A stretch of 64,000 nt of DNA from Kibdelosporangium sp. MJ126-NF4 (GTDB lineage: Bacteria; Actinomycetota; Actinomycetes; Mycobacteriales; Pseudonocardiaceae). Where the stretch lies: the NCBI RefSeq assembly GCF_000826545.1, contig NZ_CDME01000008.1:868001-932000 (forward strand), written 5' to 3'. Below, in pieces: positions 53,936 through 62,457 of the stretch (positions within the stretch are counted from its first letter, which is position 1; every line of letters begins with the position of its first letter). Under the pieces are notes generated by a model. That model searched no databases and had not been told where the DNA came from. It saw only the letters and a program-made list of their open reading frames with translations. Position numbers and translations under genes: made by a program.

Positions 53936-54837
53936 GCCGGCTCCTCCCCGGGTGGGCTAACGACGGCGTACGTGTGCGGGGAGCGACGACACTGACTCCT
54001 CGACGTGAGCAGGCTGCGCGGGCGGCGGCGCAGGGTTTTCGCCGTGAGCGACGTGTGATGGATCTCGTTGTTGATTTCGGCGAGCTTTGCGGATAGGTCG
54101 TGACATGAGCCGCATTCGTTGAGGTGCTGCTCAACCTGCTGTGTGTGCTCGTCCCCCAACTCGTGCCGTGTCCACGCCACGAGGAGCGCAATCGTTGGCT
54201 TGCAAGCCTCCATTGCAGACTCAGGCAGGTGCGCCTGTAGATATGCCTGCCGTAGCCCTTCACGCGCACGGTAGGCCAGTGCGGACACGCTGTTGGCAGT
54301 GATCCCGAGGGTCCGCGCTATGTCAATCGGTTGCTGTCCCTCGACTTCGGTCTGCCACAGCACTGCTCGCCAGCGTTGAGGCAGTTGAACAAAAGCCTTT
54401 CTCGCATGGAGTCGCTCCGTGAAGCTGAGCGCCGTTTCCTCGAACGCACGGCTGGCATCTTCGTCCACCGCATCGGGGACGTTGTCCGTGAACGTAATTC
54501 TCCCGTCTTCCTTCCTCCACTTGTCGCACGCAAGGTTGCGCACCGCCATGAGCAAGTATTGACCGAAAGAGGAGCTCGGTCCTCGGCCAGCGCGAAGCGC
54601 CCGGAGGACCTTGCTGAACGCCTCGGAAACCAAGTCTTCCCGTTCCGCTGCCGAGTGAGCGAACCGAAACGCCATGTAGGAGGCCAGCCTGACGTAGCGG
54701 GTGTACAGCTCTCCGTACGCCGCCACATTCCCGGACTGGACAGCCTTGATCAATGCGGCGTCGCTTGCCTGATTAATCGTCCTTATTGGACACTCTGGTT
54801 GGGTTTGTGTGTCCGGACATAGGTCGTGTTCAGGCAT
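53932..54837 (-). CDS. ECF sigma factor with zinc-finger anti-sigma-like C-terminus
   Basis: 301 residues from ATG 54837 (AAAGGAA upstream). Region 2: AAYGELYTRYVRLASYMAFR and EREDLVSEAFSKVLRALRAG; region 4: DIARTLGITANSVSALAYRA with REGLRQAYLQ. After region 4 comes an HELGDEHTQQVEQHLNECGSCHDL segment, the H-x-C-x2-C zinc finger of ZAS anti-sigma factors. The two are fused in one protein, so activity may be self-controlled by redox or zinc. It follows a TPR gene by 22 bp. Confidence 0.8.
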   Translation of the reverse strand: MPEHDLCPDTQTQPECPIRTINQASDAALIKAVQSGNVAAYGELYTRYVRLASYMAFRFAHSAAEREDLVSEAFSKVLRALRAGRGPSSSFGQYLLMAVRNLACDKWRKEDGRITFTDNVPDAVDEDASRAFEETALSFTERLHARKAFVQLPQRWRAVLWQTEVEGQQPIDIARTLGITANSVSALAYRAREGLRQAYLQAHLPESAMEACKPTIALLVAWTRHELGDEHTQQVEQHLNECGSCHDLSAKLAEINNEIHHTSLTAKTLRRRPRSLLTSRSQCRRSPHTYAVVSPPGEEPA

Positions 54838-54859
54838 GGCCTGGGGTTCCTTTCCTGTG

Positions 54860-56077
54860 TTACTGGGATTCCTCGCCGATGGAAGACAGGTGCGCGCGGA
54901 GTCGGTCGGTGAGGTCGGCACGGCCTGTGGCGGCATACTTGTCGGCCGCCTCGGTGAAGTAGTTGCGGGCGCTGAATAGGCCTCCGGTGGCTTCGGAGGT
55001 GTGGCCGAGTTCGGTTAGGACGTCGGCGATGTAGCGGTCCGATCCGGAGTTGCGCATGACCAGCAGGGCTGGGCCGAGCGTGTCGGAGGCCTCGTACGGG
55101 TGACCGGCTTGCCGGAGGACGCGTCCGAGTTCGGTCAGGGCGCGGGCGTGGCCTACGTGGTCGCTGATGCTGTCCATGAGGGCAACGGCTTGGCGTAGGT
55201 GGGCGAGAGCGCGGTCGGTCTCGTCGAGTTCGGCGAGCGCGGCGCCGATGCGGCGGTGGCGTAGGGCCTTGCTGCGAGGGCTGTCGACCTCGACGGCCAA
55301 CTCGAGGGCCTCCTGGTAGTCGGACAAGGCGGTGCGAGGGTCTCCGGCGGCGTGCCGCGCTCGGCCGCGGGTGTACAGCGCGGTCGACAGCGCCATGCGG
55401 TCTTTGGCGGCTCGGGCCTGGCCGATGGCGAGGGTGGCTTCCCGTTCGGCGTGCTCGTGCTGGCCGAGATCGGTGTGAGCGTGGGCGGCGCGGCTGTGGA
55501 ATACCGAGGCCCGTTGCTGGTTCAGGCGGTCCAGGGCTTGCACAGCGATCTGCTGGCTGACCAGTTCGTCGTGGAACTGACCCGCGTAGCGGCACAGCCC
55601 CCAGAGAGGTTCTGCGACCTGCCACGCCAATTCGTTCCACCCTTGGTCGAGTGCGAGTGTCAGCAGGGTCATCAGCCGGACGCGGTGCTCGCGGAACCAG
55701 TTCATCGCGTGGTCGGCGTCGGTGAAGACCTGACCAGGCATCTGGTAGACCGAGGACAGGCGCCAACTGTGCGGCTGGATGATGCGTTCTGCCTGGGTGG
55801 CGCGCTGAGCCATCCATTCCACGACCGGACGGAGCACAGTCGGGTCATGCTGAGCTGATGCGGGCTGTATCACCTTGTGGAGCTGATAGCGGTAAGCACC
55901 ATGCTGGGTGACGTACCCGGCGCGACCTAGTTCGGCGAGCACATTCTGGGCGGCCGACCCCGAGCCACCGAGCAGGGCCGCGACCATGCTCAAGTGAACC
56001 TCCTCGTCGGTGACGGCCGGGTGAATGGTCATCAGCGCGGACAACACGTGTTGGGCTTGCTCGGATAGCTCGGTCAT
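54860..56077 (-). CDS. Winged-helix/TPR protein
   Basis: 405 residues from ATG 56077. The N-terminal ~100 residues resemble the winged-helix part that follows the NB-ARC ATPase in AfsR/STAND proteins (NVLAELGRAGYVTQHGAYRY), and the rest is a TPR array (SVFHSRAAHAHTDLGQHEHA, ARHAAGDPRTALSDYQEALE and more). The ATPase itself is absent. It may act as an adaptor for the sigma factor encoded next. It lies in a co-directional train with small genes. Confidence 0.65.
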   Translation of the reverse strand: MTELSEQAQHVLSALMTIHPAVTDEEVHLSMVAALLGGSGSAAQNVLAELGRAGYVTQHGAYRYQLHKVIQPASAQHDPTVLRPVVEWMAQRATQAERIIQPHSWRLSSVYQMPGQVFTDADHAMNWFREHRVRLMTLLTLALDQGWNELAWQVAEPLWGLCRYAGQFHDELVSQQIAVQALDRLNQQRASVFHSRAAHAHTDLGQHEHAEREATLAIGQARAAKDRMALSTALYTRGRARHAAGDPRTALSDYQEALELAVEVDSPRSKALRHRRIGAALAELDETDRALAHLRQAVALMDSISDHVGHARALTELGRVLRQAGHPYEASDTLGPALLVMRNSGSDRYIADVLTELGHTSEATGGLFSARNYFTEAADKYAATGRADLTDRLRAHLSSIGEESQ

Positions 56078-56154
56078 GCCTGGCTCCTTGTTCTTGGGCC
56101 TGTACGTGGCTTGGGTTGGGCGTACGGACCGGTTGGGGACCGAAAGGGAGCCGC

Positions 56155-56694
56155 TCAAATTTCCGGGGAACTTCGAGGGGTAGGCGAGATCAAGGTGACG
56201 ACTCGGTATAGGCGCATGCGGGCTGAGTGGGTGAGTAGCGTGGCGATGTCAACGCCGAGCCAGCCGACCAGAGCGGCGACAGTGGCCAGGAATGGTGTCC
56301 ACCCGACGTGGGCGAAGTGGACGGCGGCCAGCAGCGCGGCCGGGGCGGTGATTGCCCGGATTCGCCATGCGCCTTTCGTGTCCAGCTCCGCCAGCGAGGG
56401 CGGCTGGGTGACTTCGGGGTGGTCTGTGGCGCGGGCCTCGCGGATTGCTCGGACGAGACCTCGTGTGATGCGGATGATCTGTATGACGATGGCCGCGGCA
56501 AGCAGAGCGAGGTAGACGAGGGCGAGCCACCACATTCCACTGGCGAGGTCGCCAAGGGCGACGTAGGCCATGATCACCATGCCAAAGGTGGCTGCCACGG
56601 CCACCAGTGATGGCACCAGTGTGATGACCATCTGGGGTACTGCGGTCTTGATCAGTGCCCACAGCATGGTGGTGGCCGCGCTGTCCTCGATCAC
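56155..56694 (-). CDS. Membrane protein, four to five helices
   Basis: About 179 residues from GTG 56694, overlapping the stop of an 18-codon frame (GTGA). Helices: ITLVPSLVAVAATFGMVIMA, WWLALVYLALLAAAIVIQII, a later AITAPAALLAAVHFAHVG and FLATVAALVGWLGVDIATLL. A polar middle (REARATDHPEVTQPPSL). Unknown family. The short frame just upstream could be a coupled leader peptide. Confidence 0.55.
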   Translation of the reverse strand: MIEDSAATTMLWALIKTAVPQMVITLVPSLVAVAATFGMVIMAYVALGDLASGMWWLALVYLALLAAAIVIQIIRITRGLVRAIREARATDHPEVTQPPSLAELDTKGAWRIRAITAPAALLAAVHFAHVGWTPFLATVAALVGWLGVDIATLLTHSARMRLYRVVTLISPTPRSSPEI

Positions 56695-56743
56695 CTCAGC
56701 AAGGTCGTCTGGGTCATCCGGGTCGCTCGGATGGGGTCGTAGT

Positions 56744-56893
56744 TCATGAGGCTGCGTCCTGGGGTGTGGAAGCCTGAAGAAGGTCGATGGGCGTGACAGC
56801 CGCAACGCTGACGACGGCATCGAAGGCTTGGAAGCGAGTGCTTTGGTGATGGCTGCGGCGACAACGTCTTGGCGGAGAATCACGGCGGGTCAT
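56744..56893 (-). CDS. Possible 49-residue protein
   Basis: A frame from ATG 56893, basic at first (MTRRDSPPRRCRRSHHQSTR) and then neutral (FQAFDAVVSVAAVTPIDLLQ). It overlaps the preceding gene by 14 bp and its TGA overlaps the ATG of an 18-codon frame. The chain of overlaps fits a polycistron, but coding is not proven. Confidence 0.35.
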   Translation of the reverse strand: MTRRDSPPRRCRRSHHQSTRFQAFDAVVSVAAVTPIDLLQASTPQDAAS

Positions 56894-57083
56894 CGCGTAG
56901 CGAGAGAGCCGGGAGCGTAAGTCCACTGACGACGGGGGAGTTGCCGGTTGCGCTCCAGAGCCGCAGGTCCTCCTCGATCACGCATGGCTTGCGAGCGTTG
57001 AAATCCGCGTCCCCGCACCCGTGCCCGCATCCAGGCCAGGCGGTTGTGCTGGTGCGTAGGTTCTTCGGTTTGTCGTCTGTCAT
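56880..57083 (-). CDS. Small Cys-rich protein
   Basis: 67 residues from ATG 57083. The motif PGCGHGCGDADFNARKPC has three or four Cys suitable for metal binding, followed by a neutral segment. No family recognised. Member of the small-gene train ahead of the TPR and sigma genes. Confidence 0.5.
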   Translation of the reverse strand: MTDDKPKNLRTSTTAWPGCGHGCGDADFNARKPCVIEEDLRLWSATGNSPVVSGLTLPALSLRDDPP

Positions 57084-57093
57084 CGCGTTCTCC

Positions 57094-57294
57094 CTATGAG
57101 AAACAAGCGGGGCACCGCGGATACACGTCTGGGTTTACGGTCTGTACGCACATAGCTCGGCAGGGTGCTGGCGACCACCAGTAGCGGACATCGCCGATCG
57201 TTTCGGTATCTGCGTCTGGCTCGATTCGGTGTATATGCCAGTCCTGCACGCCAAGCGCAGTCATCCTCTCCGCGAACCACACGTCGGCGCTCAT
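57094..57294 (-). CDS. Small protein with C-terminal CPAC motif
   Basis: 66 residues from ATG 57294. A HIHRIEPDADTETIGDVRYW core and a C-terminal VYPRCPACFS. It overlaps the previous gene by ATGA. It may bind zinc. Family not recognised. Confidence 0.5.
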   Translation of the reverse strand: MSADVWFAERMTALGVQDWHIHRIEPDADTETIGDVRYWWSPAPCRAMCVQTVNPDVYPRCPACFS

Positions 57295-57560
57295 CGCACG
57301 AGCCGCACGGCGTAGGCGACGAGCTGGTCACTGGTGTCTTTGAGCACGGCAGCGAGCTCAGCCGCGGTTTCCACGGTCGGCTGCTCGACGTACGCGATGG
57401 TCACCCATGCTTGGACCAAGCGGACCGTGCGCCCCAGTTCGGCCATCAACTCCGTGTCCACATCGGATGGGTAGCCACGGAATATCTCCACCGGGTTGTT
57501 GAAGTCGGGCACCGGTAGGGGTTCCTCGCTTCGCCGTCGACGAGGCTCACGCCCAGCCAT
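57291..57560 (-). CDS. Small helical protein at the head of the train
   Basis: 89 residues from ATG 57560 (GTG 57563 also possible). Basic N-terminus (MAGREPRRRRSEE), then PVPDFNNPVEIFRGYPSDVD and a helical C-half with TAAELAAVLKDTSDQLVAYA. It heads a co-directional series to the sigma gene. Unknown function. Confidence 0.55.
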   Translation of the reverse strand: MAGREPRRRRSEEPLPVPDFNNPVEIFRGYPSDVDTELMAELGRTVRLVQAWVTIAYVEQPTVETAAELAAVLKDTSDQLVAYAVRLVR

Positions 57561-57563
57561 CAC

Positions 57564-57982
57564 GTGCCCCGAAGGAATGTCGGCGCGGCAGCCCTCGACC
57601 CGAGATGCCGCGCCGAGCGTGGTGCACCCTCACTTCCACTCCAGCATCGGGCCGGCGTGGCTGGTCGACGGTCGGCGCGGCCATGTCGGGGACCAACGCG
57701 CCGACCGTCAGCGTGGGGATCGCGTTGCTGCACGTCCGATTCCAGCTCGCGATAGGCGTTTCCTGGCCGGATCGCCGTGGGCATGACGCCGGGCACGTCA
57801 TCGAGGCCACGACGGTCCGGCTCTGAACCGCAGTCGGGTCTGTAACCCAGGGACTTGCGGTCAGCGGACACGTGGTGCCGCTGGCCGCAGGCGGGTGCTG
57901 GTCTGCAGTGGGCGTCACTTGGCTGCAGATCGGTAGTATGGTGCGCGCGGCTCCACCAGTGGTGGTGGCGCGGACGGTGGAG
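57564..57982. other. 419 bp with no recognisable gene
   Basis: Open frames exist on both strands but none shows a known family, membrane helix pattern or good start. A minus-strand frame (about 57560-57871) contains YRELESDVQQRDPH, perhaps a helix. Possibly promoter DNA for the small-gene train. Confidence 0.4.
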
Positions 57983-58183
57983 TCAGCGGCCCACATTGCG
58001 CCGTACCTCGGTCGTGGTGAGCGATCGTCCGTCGAACTGGGGCGGGCTGCGCCGGAATGCCCGCGTCTGCTTGTGTTTCACCCCGAGGATGGCCAGAGCG
58101 AGCAGCAGGACAACGGCCAACGCCGCCACGAGATACCACGGTTCGCCAAGGAACGGCGCGTGCAACTGCAAGAATTCGATCAT
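57983..58183 (-). CDS. Small single-helix membrane protein
   Basis: 66 residues. N-terminus MIEFLQLHAPFLGEPWYLVA, one helix (AALAVVLLLALAILGV) and a basic end. Translation is coupled to the preceding gene (ATGA). No family known. Confidence 0.55.
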   Translation of the reverse strand: MIEFLQLHAPFLGEPWYLVAALAVVLLLALAILGVKHKQTRAFRRSPPQFDGRSLTTTEVRRNVGR

Positions 58184-58380
58184 GTCAGCCTCGATGCTTT
58201 GACCATGGCGTTGAGGACGGCATCGCGGAACGGCTCGACGACCGAGAACGAGAGGTAGGCCGACTCCCCCGCTGGCACCTTGATCACCACAAACTTGGGC
58301 ACGGCGATGACATCGAGCGTGCGGGGTCGCCCTCCGAAGTCGAAGACTTCGATGTGCCGAATGTCGCGGGTCTGGGCCAT
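58180..58380 (-). CDS. Small beta-strand-rich protein
   Basis: 66 residues from ATG 58380 (MAQTRDIRHIEVFDFGGRPR, then TLDVIAVPKFVVIKVPAG). No helices of membrane type. First gene of a two-gene operon, divergent from the DUF5753 regulator gene across an inverted repeat. Unknown family. Confidence 0.5.
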   Translation of the reverse strand: MAQTRDIRHIEVFDFGGRPRTLDVIAVPKFVVIKVPAGESAYLSFSVVEPFRDAVLNAMVKASRLT

Positions 58381-58425
58381 GCGGTTCTCCTGCCGACTAA
58401 GCTGCCGTACTCGACCCAAAGAGGG

Positions 58426-58458
58426 TGGGTCGGAACCATGATGCATGGTTCCGACCCA
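58426..58458. promoter_or_regulatory. Perfect 14-bp inverted repeat between divergent genes
   Basis: Arms TGGGTCGGAACCAT and ATGGTTCCGACCCA, 5-nt spacer. It is 46 bp from the divergent small gene start and 62 bp from the regulator start. A probable operator for the adjacent XRE/DUF5753 protein; a hairpin role is less likely because it is between divergent starts. Confidence 0.6.
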
Positions 58459-58520
58459 TCACGCAATGCATCGATCGTGCGACATGGGTGTCACTCTCTG
58501 CACCCTCTACGCTGTTGTTC

Positions 58521-59360
58521 ATGGCAGGATCGAGCGGCAACCCGAGGGTCAGGTTTCTTGGCGCCGAGCTGCGCGACGCACGCGAGGCCGGAGGTCTGGG
58601 CGTGCGACAACTGGCCAATGACCTGGGTGTCGGTCACAGCACCTTGTCAAAGTGGGAGCGCGGCGAGCTGCTACCCAAGACCGAAGATGTCGCAAGCATC
58701 CTTGCCAAACTCGGCATCACCGGCGATGAGCGGGATCGCCTGCTGGAGATGGCGCGCCACGCTCACGATCCACAGTGGATGGCCGTGGGCGTTCCTGGGA
58801 TCAAGCAGCAGCTGTCAGCGCTGATGGAGTTCGAGAAGGAAGCAACTGAGATCGTCAACTGTTCGCCGCTACTGATCCCAGGCCCGCTGCAGATAGGCGA
58901 CTACATTCGCGGAATCATGGGCAAGCGCCCGCAGGCGGACACCCGCGTGGCGATGCGGCTCGGCCGGTCGGACATCTTGACTCGTCGAAACCCCGTACGC
59001 TTCACGGCATTGATCGGCGAGGCGGCGCTCACCTATCAGATTGGCGACGCCGACATTATGGCGGCGCAGCTTCGTCATCTGTTGACAATGAGTGAGAGAT
59101 CAAACATCACAATCCAGGTGATGCCCACCAACGCGGGCTACCACCCTGGAATGTTGGGGCCGTTCATCGCCCTCCACTTCAAGAAGCTCCGGCCAATCGT
59201 TCACCTCGAACACTTCGGGGCAAGCGGGTTCGTCTATGACGATGACGACGTGCACGATTTCGTCGAGGCGGCTGCCCATATCGCCACTGAGATTGCGATG
59301 AGTCCCGCTGACTCCGCAGGGCTCATCGCTGACGTCGCCCATCACACGGAGGTCAAATGA
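58521..59360 (+). CDS. XRE-family regulator with DUF5753 domain
   Basis: 279 residues from ATG 58521. HTH at residues ~15-40 (GLGVRQLANDLGVGHSTLSK then WERGELLP), then the DUF5753 ligand-binding-like domain with FEKEATEIVNCSPLLIPGPL and QIGDADIMAAQLRHLLTMSE. Typical Streptomyces/Pseudonocardiaceae partner of a DUF397 protein; such pairs are known as developmental or antibiotic-response switches. It overlaps the DUF397 gene (ATGA). Confidence 0.85.
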   Translation: MAGSSGNPRVRFLGAELRDAREAGGLGVRQLANDLGVGHSTLSKWERGELLPKTEDVASILAKLGITGDERDRLLEMARHAHDPQWMAVGVPGIKQQLSALMEFEKEATEIVNCSPLLIPGPLQIGDYIRGIMGKRPQADTRVAMRLGRSDILTRRNPVRFTALIGEAALTYQIGDADIMAAQLRHLLTMSERSNITIQVMPTNAGYHPGMLGPFIALHFKKLRPIVHLEHFGASGFVYDDDDVHDFVEAAAHIATEIAMSPADSAGLIADVAHHTEVK

Positions 59361-59542
59361 ATGTACCGTCAGAATGGAAGACCTCTAGCTTTACTGGAGA
59401 GGAAACAGACTGCGTAGAGGTGCGGCGAACCTTGGAGGAGATCCGGGACACGAAGGACCGGAACGGTCCGTCGCTCGGAGTTCCTACAGCCGCGTTTCGT
59501 GCCCTTGTAAGCAGGGTGAAGCAGCAAGAGCTCCAGGAGTAG
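59357..59542 (+). CDS. DUF397 protein
   Basis: 61 residues with the DUF397 opening SEWKTSSFTGEETDCVEV and then DTKDRNGPSLGVPTAAFRAL, which matches the usual VRDSK-x(4)-P-x-L-x(3)-xW/F-x-F form. Partner of the DUF5753 regulator, acting as a small antagonist or co-factor. Coupled by the ATGA overlap. Confidence 0.85.
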   Translation: MNVPSEWKTSSFTGEETDCVEVRRTLEEIRDTKDRNGPSLGVPTAAFRALVSRVKQQELQE

Positions 59543-59559
59543 CGCGACAGAGAGGAGCT

Positions 59560-59598
59560 GAGCAGCCCCCGGGTACTCGTGATATCCGGGGGCTGCTC
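59560..59598 (+). terminator. Strong hairpin after DUF397 gene
   Basis: Arms GAGCAGCCCCCGG (59560-59572) and CCGGGGGCTGCTC (59586-59598), 13 bp perfect with a 13-nt loop, 17 bp after the stop. There is no T-run, as is common in Actinobacteria. The rest of the gap to 59869 holds no recognised gene. Confidence 0.6.
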
Positions 59599-59869
59599 TG
59601 TCCAGTCGCTCCTCATGATGGCTGAACTGCCGGGCCGATCTACGGAGACCGTCCGCGCCATAGAAGAAAGCGTGTCCAACAGTACGGCCGTAGCCGTTGC
59701 CCTGCAGTAGCAGCCGACGGTCATAGCTACTCAGTGTAGTTGCTGTACTACGAAGAGGTGATTTTGCCGAGAGCCTCTGGCGGAAACAGGGGATGAGCCT
59801 ACCGTGAATGGTTCGCGGGCCGTGAGGCTGGTTGGTTAGGCGGTAGCTGTCGCGGCAGGGGAGGCAACG

Positions 59870-61198
59870 ATGGCTAGGAGCAGGTCGGTGCGCCTTGGCG
59901 ACGCTCTTCGCGTCGGCGAGTTCCGTGCCTTGTGGACAGCCGAGACGATCTCGGTTGCCGGGGACCAATTGGCCCGGGTTGCGTTGGCGCTGCTGGTTTT
60001 CGATCGCACCGCGTCCGCAGCGTTGAGCGGCCTGACCTACGCGTTGACGTTCGCGCCGATGTTCCTCGGCGGGATGCTTCTGTCCGGAGTGGCCGATCGG
60101 TTTCCCCGTCGTACGGTCATCATCGCCACCGACCTTCTTCGGGCCAGTTTGGCCGCAGCGATGGCGATCCCTGGACTTCCACTCGGCGCCCTGTGGACGT
60201 TGGTGGGCTTGTTGACGCTTGCGTCAGCGCCGTACAAGGCGGCTCAGCTTGCGTTGCTGGCGCAGGTGCTGGAAGGGGATCGATACACGGCGGGTGCTGC
60301 GCTGAGGCAGATCAGCACCCAACTTGCGCAGGTCGTGGGGTTCGCGCTGGGCGGTGCGTTGGTTGCGGCGCTCACGGCTCAAGGCGCGCTTTTGCTGAAC
60401 AGTGGCACATTCCTGCTGAGTGTCTTGTTGATCGTTCTCGGCGTACGTAAGAGGCCAACGGCCGAGTTGGGAACAGATGGTGTTGAACAGGGTGCCAAGA
60501 ACGAGCCGAGCCCTGGACCGCGGTTGTTGCCGGTCTTCGTGTTGGTCTGCATCGTCGGCTTGTGGGTAGTGCCTGAGGGACTGGCGGCACCGTATGCCGG
60601 GGCGCTTGGCGCCACCACGATGGCGGTCGGGCTGCTGATGGCGGCGGACCCGATTGGCAGCGTGTTCGGTGGCTGGCTGTCGACCAAGCGCGTGCCCAGC
60701 CCGACGTTGAACTCGATGCTGCTGCCAGCAGTGTTGGCGGGGGTGCCGTTGGTGGCATGTTTCGCAGCACCTGGCGTGTGGATGTCGGCAGTTCTTTGGG
60801 CGATGTCGGGGACGGCGTCGACGGTGTACCTGGTTCGGTTGTTGGCGCATCTGGCGAAGGTGGTTCCCGATCACCGCAGGGGCACCGTCATGGGTCGTGT
60901 CAGCACTTGCTTGCAGACCTCGCAGGGCCTGGCGATCCTGGCCGGTGGCGCGTTGGCCGAGGTCACGAGCCCATTTGTGGCGGTGGCCATCTCGGGTGCG
61001 GTAAGCGTGCTGCTGGTGTCGTCGATGGCTCTCATTTGGAGCCGCGCTCGCCCCGGTGAAAGGAGCGAGCAGCGGTCGGACGGCGTCGGTCAGATGTCCT
61101 TGTTGCTCACGGCGACCTCCCCGGAACGGCAGTGCCATCGTGATCCTGCCGCCGGTGGCGCGGGGCGGGACCTGGAAACGGAAGCGCGATCAGTATGA
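59870..61198 (+). CDS. MFS exporter (MFS_3/macrolide-efflux-like)
   Basis: 442 residues, 12 helices. GEFRALWTAETISVAGDQLA at the start and the motif-A-like loop GVADRFPRRTVIIATDLLRA fit MFS_3 drug exporters. The extreme C-terminus is hydrophilic and probably run-on. Its end overlaps the GGDEF gene by ATGA. ATG 59870 with GGGGAGG upstream. Substrate unknown. Confidence 0.8.
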   Translation: MARSRSVRLGDALRVGEFRALWTAETISVAGDQLARVALALLVFDRTASAALSGLTYALTFAPMFLGGMLLSGVADRFPRRTVIIATDLLRASLAAAMAIPGLPLGALWTLVGLLTLASAPYKAAQLALLAQVLEGDRYTAGAALRQISTQLAQVVGFALGGALVAALTAQGALLLNSGTFLLSVLLIVLGVRKRPTAELGTDGVEQGAKNEPSPGPRLLPVFVLVCIVGLWVVPEGLAAPYAGALGATTMAVGLLMAADPIGSVFGGWLSTKRVPSPTLNSMLLPAVLAGVPLVACFAAPGVWMSAVLWAMSGTASTVYLVRLLAHLAKVVPDHRRGTVMGRVSTCLQTSQGLAILAGGALAEVTSPFVAVAISGAVSVLLVSSMALIWSRARPGERSEQRSDGVGQMSLLLTATSPERQCHRDPAAGGAGRDLETEARSV

Positions 61199-62457
61199 AG
61201 GACTCGGTGGACCGGAGGCAGCCCCCGTCAAGGGGACATCTCGCGCATTGGGCATTGTGGTCGAAGCCGCGCGGCGCGGTGATCTACCTCGCGACCATCT
61301 CCTTGGCCGCGATCTTTCTGAGTGTCCTGTTGTTGGTAACCCAGCCGGCGACATCCGCAGACCTGATCATGTTGGGCGTCCTTGTCGCGCTCGGCTTGGT
61401 CGCCGCAGAGGCGTCTCGGCGGATCGAACGGATGCGCCGGATGATCACGGACGCGCCGCACGTCAACCTCAGTTCAGTGTGGACACTGTCGGCCGCGCTC
61501 GTCCTTCCCTCCGGCTTGGCGTCGGCCGTCGTGGTCGTGCTCTACGGCCACCTCTGGTTCAGAAGCTGGCGCAGGATCACAGGATTCCAGCCGTTTCGCG
61601 TCGTGTTCAACGCGTCGAATGTGGTCCTGTGCTGCCAGTTCAGTGCGTGGCTGGCTCACCGGATCCATCTGGTTCCTCTAGACCCCGCAGGCTCGGGACA
61701 GGAACTGGTGAAGCTCGTCGCGGTGATGGCCGCGTACTTCGTGCTGAACTCGGCACTGGCCGCAGCCGCGCTCGCGTTGTTGCAGTCGGATCGGTCACTT
61801 GTTCGCTTGGTCGGCAGTCCTTCCGAGAACCTGCTCGAGCTGGCGACCTTGTGCATGGGGGCCATCGCCACCCTGTTCTTGTCACTCGCCGCACCGCTCA
61901 TCGTGCTCGTACTGCTGCCGCTTTACGCTCTGCATCGAAGTGTCCTTGTCAGACAGCTCGAGGAAGCCGCTATGGCGGACCCGAAGACGGGTCTCCTCAA
62001 CGCCGTCAGTTGGTCAACTATGGCCAAGAAAGCGATTGAACGAGCACGACGTGACGGGACGTCGGTCAGCGTGTTGATGATCGACGTCGACTACTTCAAG
62101 CGGATCAACGATCGCTATGGCCACCTCATCGGTGACAGGGTGTTGATCGCGGTGGCGAACACCCTGCGAGACCAGACACGAAGCTATGATCTTTGTGGAC
62201 GGTTCGGCGGCGAGGAGTTCGTGATCTTGTTGTGGGGTGCCGCCCGTGACCCGGCTGTTGATGTCGCCGACCGTATCCGGGACCGCGTCCACCGCATCGA
62301 GGTCGAGGACGTCGCGGATCTGAGCGTGTCCATCGGCGTCGCGGACTTCCCTCAAGCTGCTGACCACCTAGAAGCGCTCCTGCTGGGGGCGGACAACGCC
62401 TTGTACGTCGCCAAGAAGGCTGGCCGGGATCAGGTGCGGACCGTCGAGAGTTCTTAG
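61195..62457 (+). CDS. Membrane-bound diguanylate cyclase
   Basis: 420 residues. Six or more helices (residues 20-255) form a MASE-like sensor, then a GGDEF domain: VLMIDVDYFKRINDRYGH, the A-site motif RFGGEEFVILLWG (GGEEF) and SIGVADFPQAADHLEALLLG. The I-site (R-x-x-D, 5 residues before) is not obvious. It makes cyclic di-GMP. Translationally coupled to the MFS gene and overlapping the convergent HxlR gene by 4 nt at the 3' ends. Confidence 0.85.
   Translation: MKDSVDRRQPPSRGHLAHWALWSKPRGAVIYLATISLAAIFLSVLLLVTQPATSADLIMLGVLVALGLVAAEASRRIERMRRMITDAPHVNLSSVWTLSAALVLPSGLASAVVVVLYGHLWFRSWRRITGFQPFRVVFNASNVVLCCQFSAWLAHRIHLVPLDPAGSGQELVKLVAVMAAYFVLNSALAAAALALLQSDRSLVRLVGSPSENLLELATLCMGAIATLFLSLAAPLIVLVLLPLYALHRSVLVRQLEEAAMADPKTGLLNAVSWSTMAKKAIERARRDGTSVSVLMIDVDYFKRINDRYGHLIGDRVLIAVANTLRDQTRSYDLCGRFGGEEFVILLWGAARDPAVDVADRIRDRVHRIEVEDVADLSVSIGVADFPQAADHLEALLLGADNALYVAKKAGRDQVRTVESS

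Noticed and set aside
54535..54555. GCAA/TTGC pair inside the sigma-factor gene
   Set aside because: The spacing is N2, not N3 or N5, and it lies within coding DNA.
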